From the NCBI GenBank assembly GCA_002389175.1, contig DGNZ01000358.1, positions 1 to 7,008 on the forward strand: DNA of 7,008 nt, read 5' to 3'. The position numbers and the translations under genes were made by a program. Under the pieces are notes generated by a model. It searched no databases, was not told the DNA's origin, and saw nothing but the letters and a program-made list of their open reading frames with translations. This stretch comes from Rhodospirillaceae bacterium UBA4479 (GTDB lineage: Bacteria; Pseudomonadota; Alphaproteobacteria; Rhodospirillales; Casp-alpha2). This document shows positions 5,067-7,008 of the stretch, piece by piece (within the stretch, counting starts at the first letter, position 1; every line of letters starts with the position of its first letter).

Positions 5067-7008
5067 TTAACCCCGGGCACGTTCGACCACATTAACGGCA
5101 GTCGATGCGCGAAGCGCGGCGATCACATCGGATAGGTGCTTCACGTTCTTAACTTCGACATCGATCAGCATGTCGAAGAAATCGAGCTGACGATCAATGA
5201 TCTTGAGGTTTGAGATATTACCGCCGTTCTTGGCGATAACGGTCGACAAATCTCCCAGCGCCCCTGGTGAATTGTTTACCGTCACATTAATGCGCGCGAC
5301 ATGCTGGCTATCGTTCTCTTCGCCTGTGTTGTCCCAGGCGACATCCAGCCAGCGCTCAGGCTCTTCTTGGTACTGTGCCAGTTGTTCGCAATCGATGGTG
5401 TGAATGGTGACACCCTTGCCTGTATGCACAATGCCGACAATCCGGTCACCCGGCAGCGGGTGGCAGCACCCCGCAAAATGCATCGCCATACCAGGGATCA
5501 GGCCCTTAATAGAAACACCGTCACCGCGTTGCCCTTTTTGCTGTTTAGTCTTGGAAATTGAGATCACATTTTCGGACGGATCGACTGATTTTAGACGTGG
5601 ATATACAGCTTCTAGGACGGCGCGTGCAGTGATATGTCCTGCGCCAACCTGTGCGCATAAATCCTCAACACTCGGCTGTGCGAAGTTCTTAACAATGCCG
5701 CGTAACCCCTTCTCTGTCATATCATTTTCGGATTCCTTAAAGGCGCGGTTCAAAATCGAACGACCCAATTCAAGGTATTGCTCGCGCTCTTGCATACGAA
5801 TGAAACGACGGATACGCGCGCGGGCTTTTCCGGTGACGACAAAACGATCCCACGTTGGCGACGGGGTCTGTGCTTTGGATGTGACGATTTCCACTTGGTC
5901 ACCGTTCCGAAGCGACGTGCGCAACGGCATCATGCGGCCATTGATTTTGGCCCCGACACAGCGATCCCCTACTTCGGAATGCACTGCATAAGCAAAATCA
6001 ACAGGTGTTGAGCCCGACGGCAGGCTGATCAAGTCACCGCGTGGCGTAAATGCAAAGACCTGGTCTTTGAACATCTCAAGTTTTGTATGTTCCAGGAATT
6101 CCTCGGGGTTTGAGGCATTTTCAAGAATTTCAAGAAGCTCCCGGAGCCAGCGGTATTCAGGGCCATCCCGCTTGGCGGCGTCAGCGTTACCGTTTTCCTT
6201 GTAATTCCAATGCGCGGCGACACCGCTTTCGGCGATCTCGTGCATTTCCTTGGTCCGAATTTGTAGCTCAATGCGGTGGTTTTCTGGGCCAAATACCCCG
6301 GTATGTAATGACCTGTAGCCATTCGGCTTGGGCGTAGAAATGTAGTCTTTGAAACGACCCGGGACTGTACGGTACGCGCCATGCACGATGCCAAGCGCCT
6401 TATAGCAATCATCGATATCATCCACGACGATCCGAAACGCCATGATATCGGATAACTGTTCAAACCCGACGTCATGTTGCTGCATTTTGCGCCAGATTGA
6501 ATACGGTGACTTTTCACGGCCTTGGATGTCTGCGACCAGATCGCTTTCGAACATCTTGGCCTGAAGCTGGGTAATGATCCGCTCAACCAAGTCACCGCCC
6601 TGGGTCCGTAGGAATTCAAGACGCCGTACAACCGATTTACGCGCGTCACTGTTGAGTTCAGCGAACGCAAGGTCTTCAAGTTCGGTCTTGATCTCGTCCA
6701 TCCCGATACGTTCCGCGAGTGGCGCATAGATATCCATTGTTTCCATGGCGATGCGCTGACGGCTTTCGGGATTTTTTTTGAAATGCAGAGTCCGCATGTT
6801 GTGCAGTCGATCGGCAAGCTTGACCAACAGGGCACGAATATCTTCGGACATCGCCAGCAAGAATTTGCGGAAATTCTCGGCCTGCTTGCCCTCCAACGTC
6901 TGACTTTCAATACGGGTCAGCTTGCTCACCCCGTTGACCAGATCAGCAACCTCTTTCCCGAATTTTTTCTCCAGATCCTCGAACGTGGCCTCTGTATCCT
7001 CCAACGTA
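5067..7008 (-). CDS. Bifunctional RelA/SpoT-homologue (p)ppGpp synthetase/hydrolase, N-terminus cut off
   Basis: A long RSH enzyme whose C-terminus is complete but whose first roughly 60-80 residues lie beyond 7008. It makes and degrades the stringent-response alarmone (p)ppGpp. Residue numbers count from the TTG codon at 7004. The hydrolase domain shows the ED of an HDxxED motif (residues 2-3) and KLADRLHNMRTL (62-73). The synthetase domain holds RFKD (217-220), then YISTPKPNGYRSLHT and ELQIRTKEMHEIAESGVAAHW. RFKD is the RxKD version typical of bifunctional Rel/SpoT enzymes, not the ExDD of RelA. A TGS domain (about 316-378), a conserved CCHPLPGD segment (513-520) and a C-terminal ACT domain (about 571-645) follow. 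The TTG is an internal leucine codon, not a start, because the frame continues to the window edge. In relatives rpoZ usually lies upstream. Named spoT, rel or rsh in different species, so no symbol is fixed here. Confidence 0.96.
   Translation of the reverse strand, partial: TLEDTEATFEDLEKKFGKEVADLVNGVSKLTRIESQTLEGKQAENFRKFLLAMSEDIRALLVKLADRLHNMRTLHFKKNPESRQRIAMETMDIYAPLAERIGMDEIKTELEDLAFAELNSDARKSVVRRLEFLRTQGGDLVERIITQLQAKMFESDLVADIQGREKSPYSIWRKMQQHDVGFEQLSDIMAFRIVVDDIDDCYKALGIVHGAYRTVPGRFKDYISTPKPNGYRSLHTGVFGPENHRIELQIRTKEMHEIAESGVAAHWNYKENGNADAAKRDGPEYRWLRELLEILENASNPEEFLEHTKLEMFKDQVFAFTPRGDLISLPSGSTPVDFAYAVHSEVGDRCVGAKINGRMMPLRTSLRNGDQVEIVTSKAQTPSPTWDRFVVTGKARARIRRFIRMQEREQYLELGRSILNRAFKESENDMTEKGLRGIVKNFAQPSVEDLCAQVGAGHITARAVLEAVYPRLKSVDPSENVISISKTKQQKGQRGDGVSIKGLIPGMAMHFAGCCHPLPGDRIVGIVHTGKGVTIHTIDCEQLAQYQEEPERWLDVAWDNTGEENDSQHVARINVTVNNSPGALGDLSTVIAKNGGNISNLKIIDRQLDFFDMLIDVEVKNVKHLSDVIAALRASTAVNVVERARG

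Noticed and set aside
5041..5068. Terminator between RSH and DUF2062
   Set aside because: Only a 5-bp stem (AAGGC / GCCTT) with a 17-base loop and no T-run; too weak to call.
5404..5991. 195-codon open frame on the plus strand, antisense to the RSH gene
   Set aside because: It lies wholly inside conserved RSH coding sequence; the translation shows no domain and looks like low-quality antisense frame, rich in Arg, Pro and Ser.
6029..6910. 293-codon open frame on the minus strand in another frame of the RSH gene
   Set aside because: The RSH frame over the same bases carries all catalytic motifs; the alternative is rich in Trp, Arg and Ser with no recognisable fold.
7002..7004. TTG as the start codon of the RSH gene
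   Set aside because: The frame stays open to the window edge and the residues around it read as the end of an HDxxED motif, so the gene begins beyond 7008.

Overview
The window looks like ordinary chromosomal DNA from an alphaproteobacterium, most likely a roseobacter-type member of the Rhodobacteraceae with moderate GC. This rests on the RecO form (N-terminal MEWHDDG, CAATG and LIYVSPKSGRAV motifs), the linked order RSH (spoT/rel) - DUF2062 - pdxJ - acpS, and the style of the coding sequences. The genus assignment is inference; no rRNA or other marker is present.

Left part (1-1351): A short intergenic region carries a leftward promoter and the first five codons of an unidentified leftward gene. 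A rightward promoter and a small zinc-binding GFA/CENP-V-family gene follow. That gene and its upstream DNA are AT-rich (about 45% GC by hand count over 241-600, against about 57% over 961-1140 in recO). Its 3' end overlaps the convergent recO by 19 bases.

Middle (1352-2851): Starting divergently from recO is a PLP-dependent enzyme of the Cys/Met (trans-sulfuration) family, start chosen at 1466 from a good ribosome binding site. It is followed by 261 bases without a gene, filled by two different clusters of palindromic repeats. The first also looks like its transcription terminator.

Right part (2852-7008): All genes run leftward: a bifunctional-type RSH (p)ppGpp synthetase/hydrolase (N-terminus outside the window), a DUF2062 membrane protein, pdxJ (vitamin B6 synthesis), acpS (holo-ACP synthase) and a small cupin. 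The last four are chained by three 4-base ATGA stop/start overlaps and probably form one translationally coupled operon.

From recalled alphaproteobacterial gene order, acpS would normally be followed by lepB-rnc-era and then recO. Here the cupin, the palindromic repeats and the PLP-enzyme gene lie between acpS and recO, so the locus appears rearranged. I found no new defence, mobile or RNA-based system. The items most worth a second look are the repeat-filled junction, the broken synteny, and the possible acquisition of the GFA gene at the recO tail.
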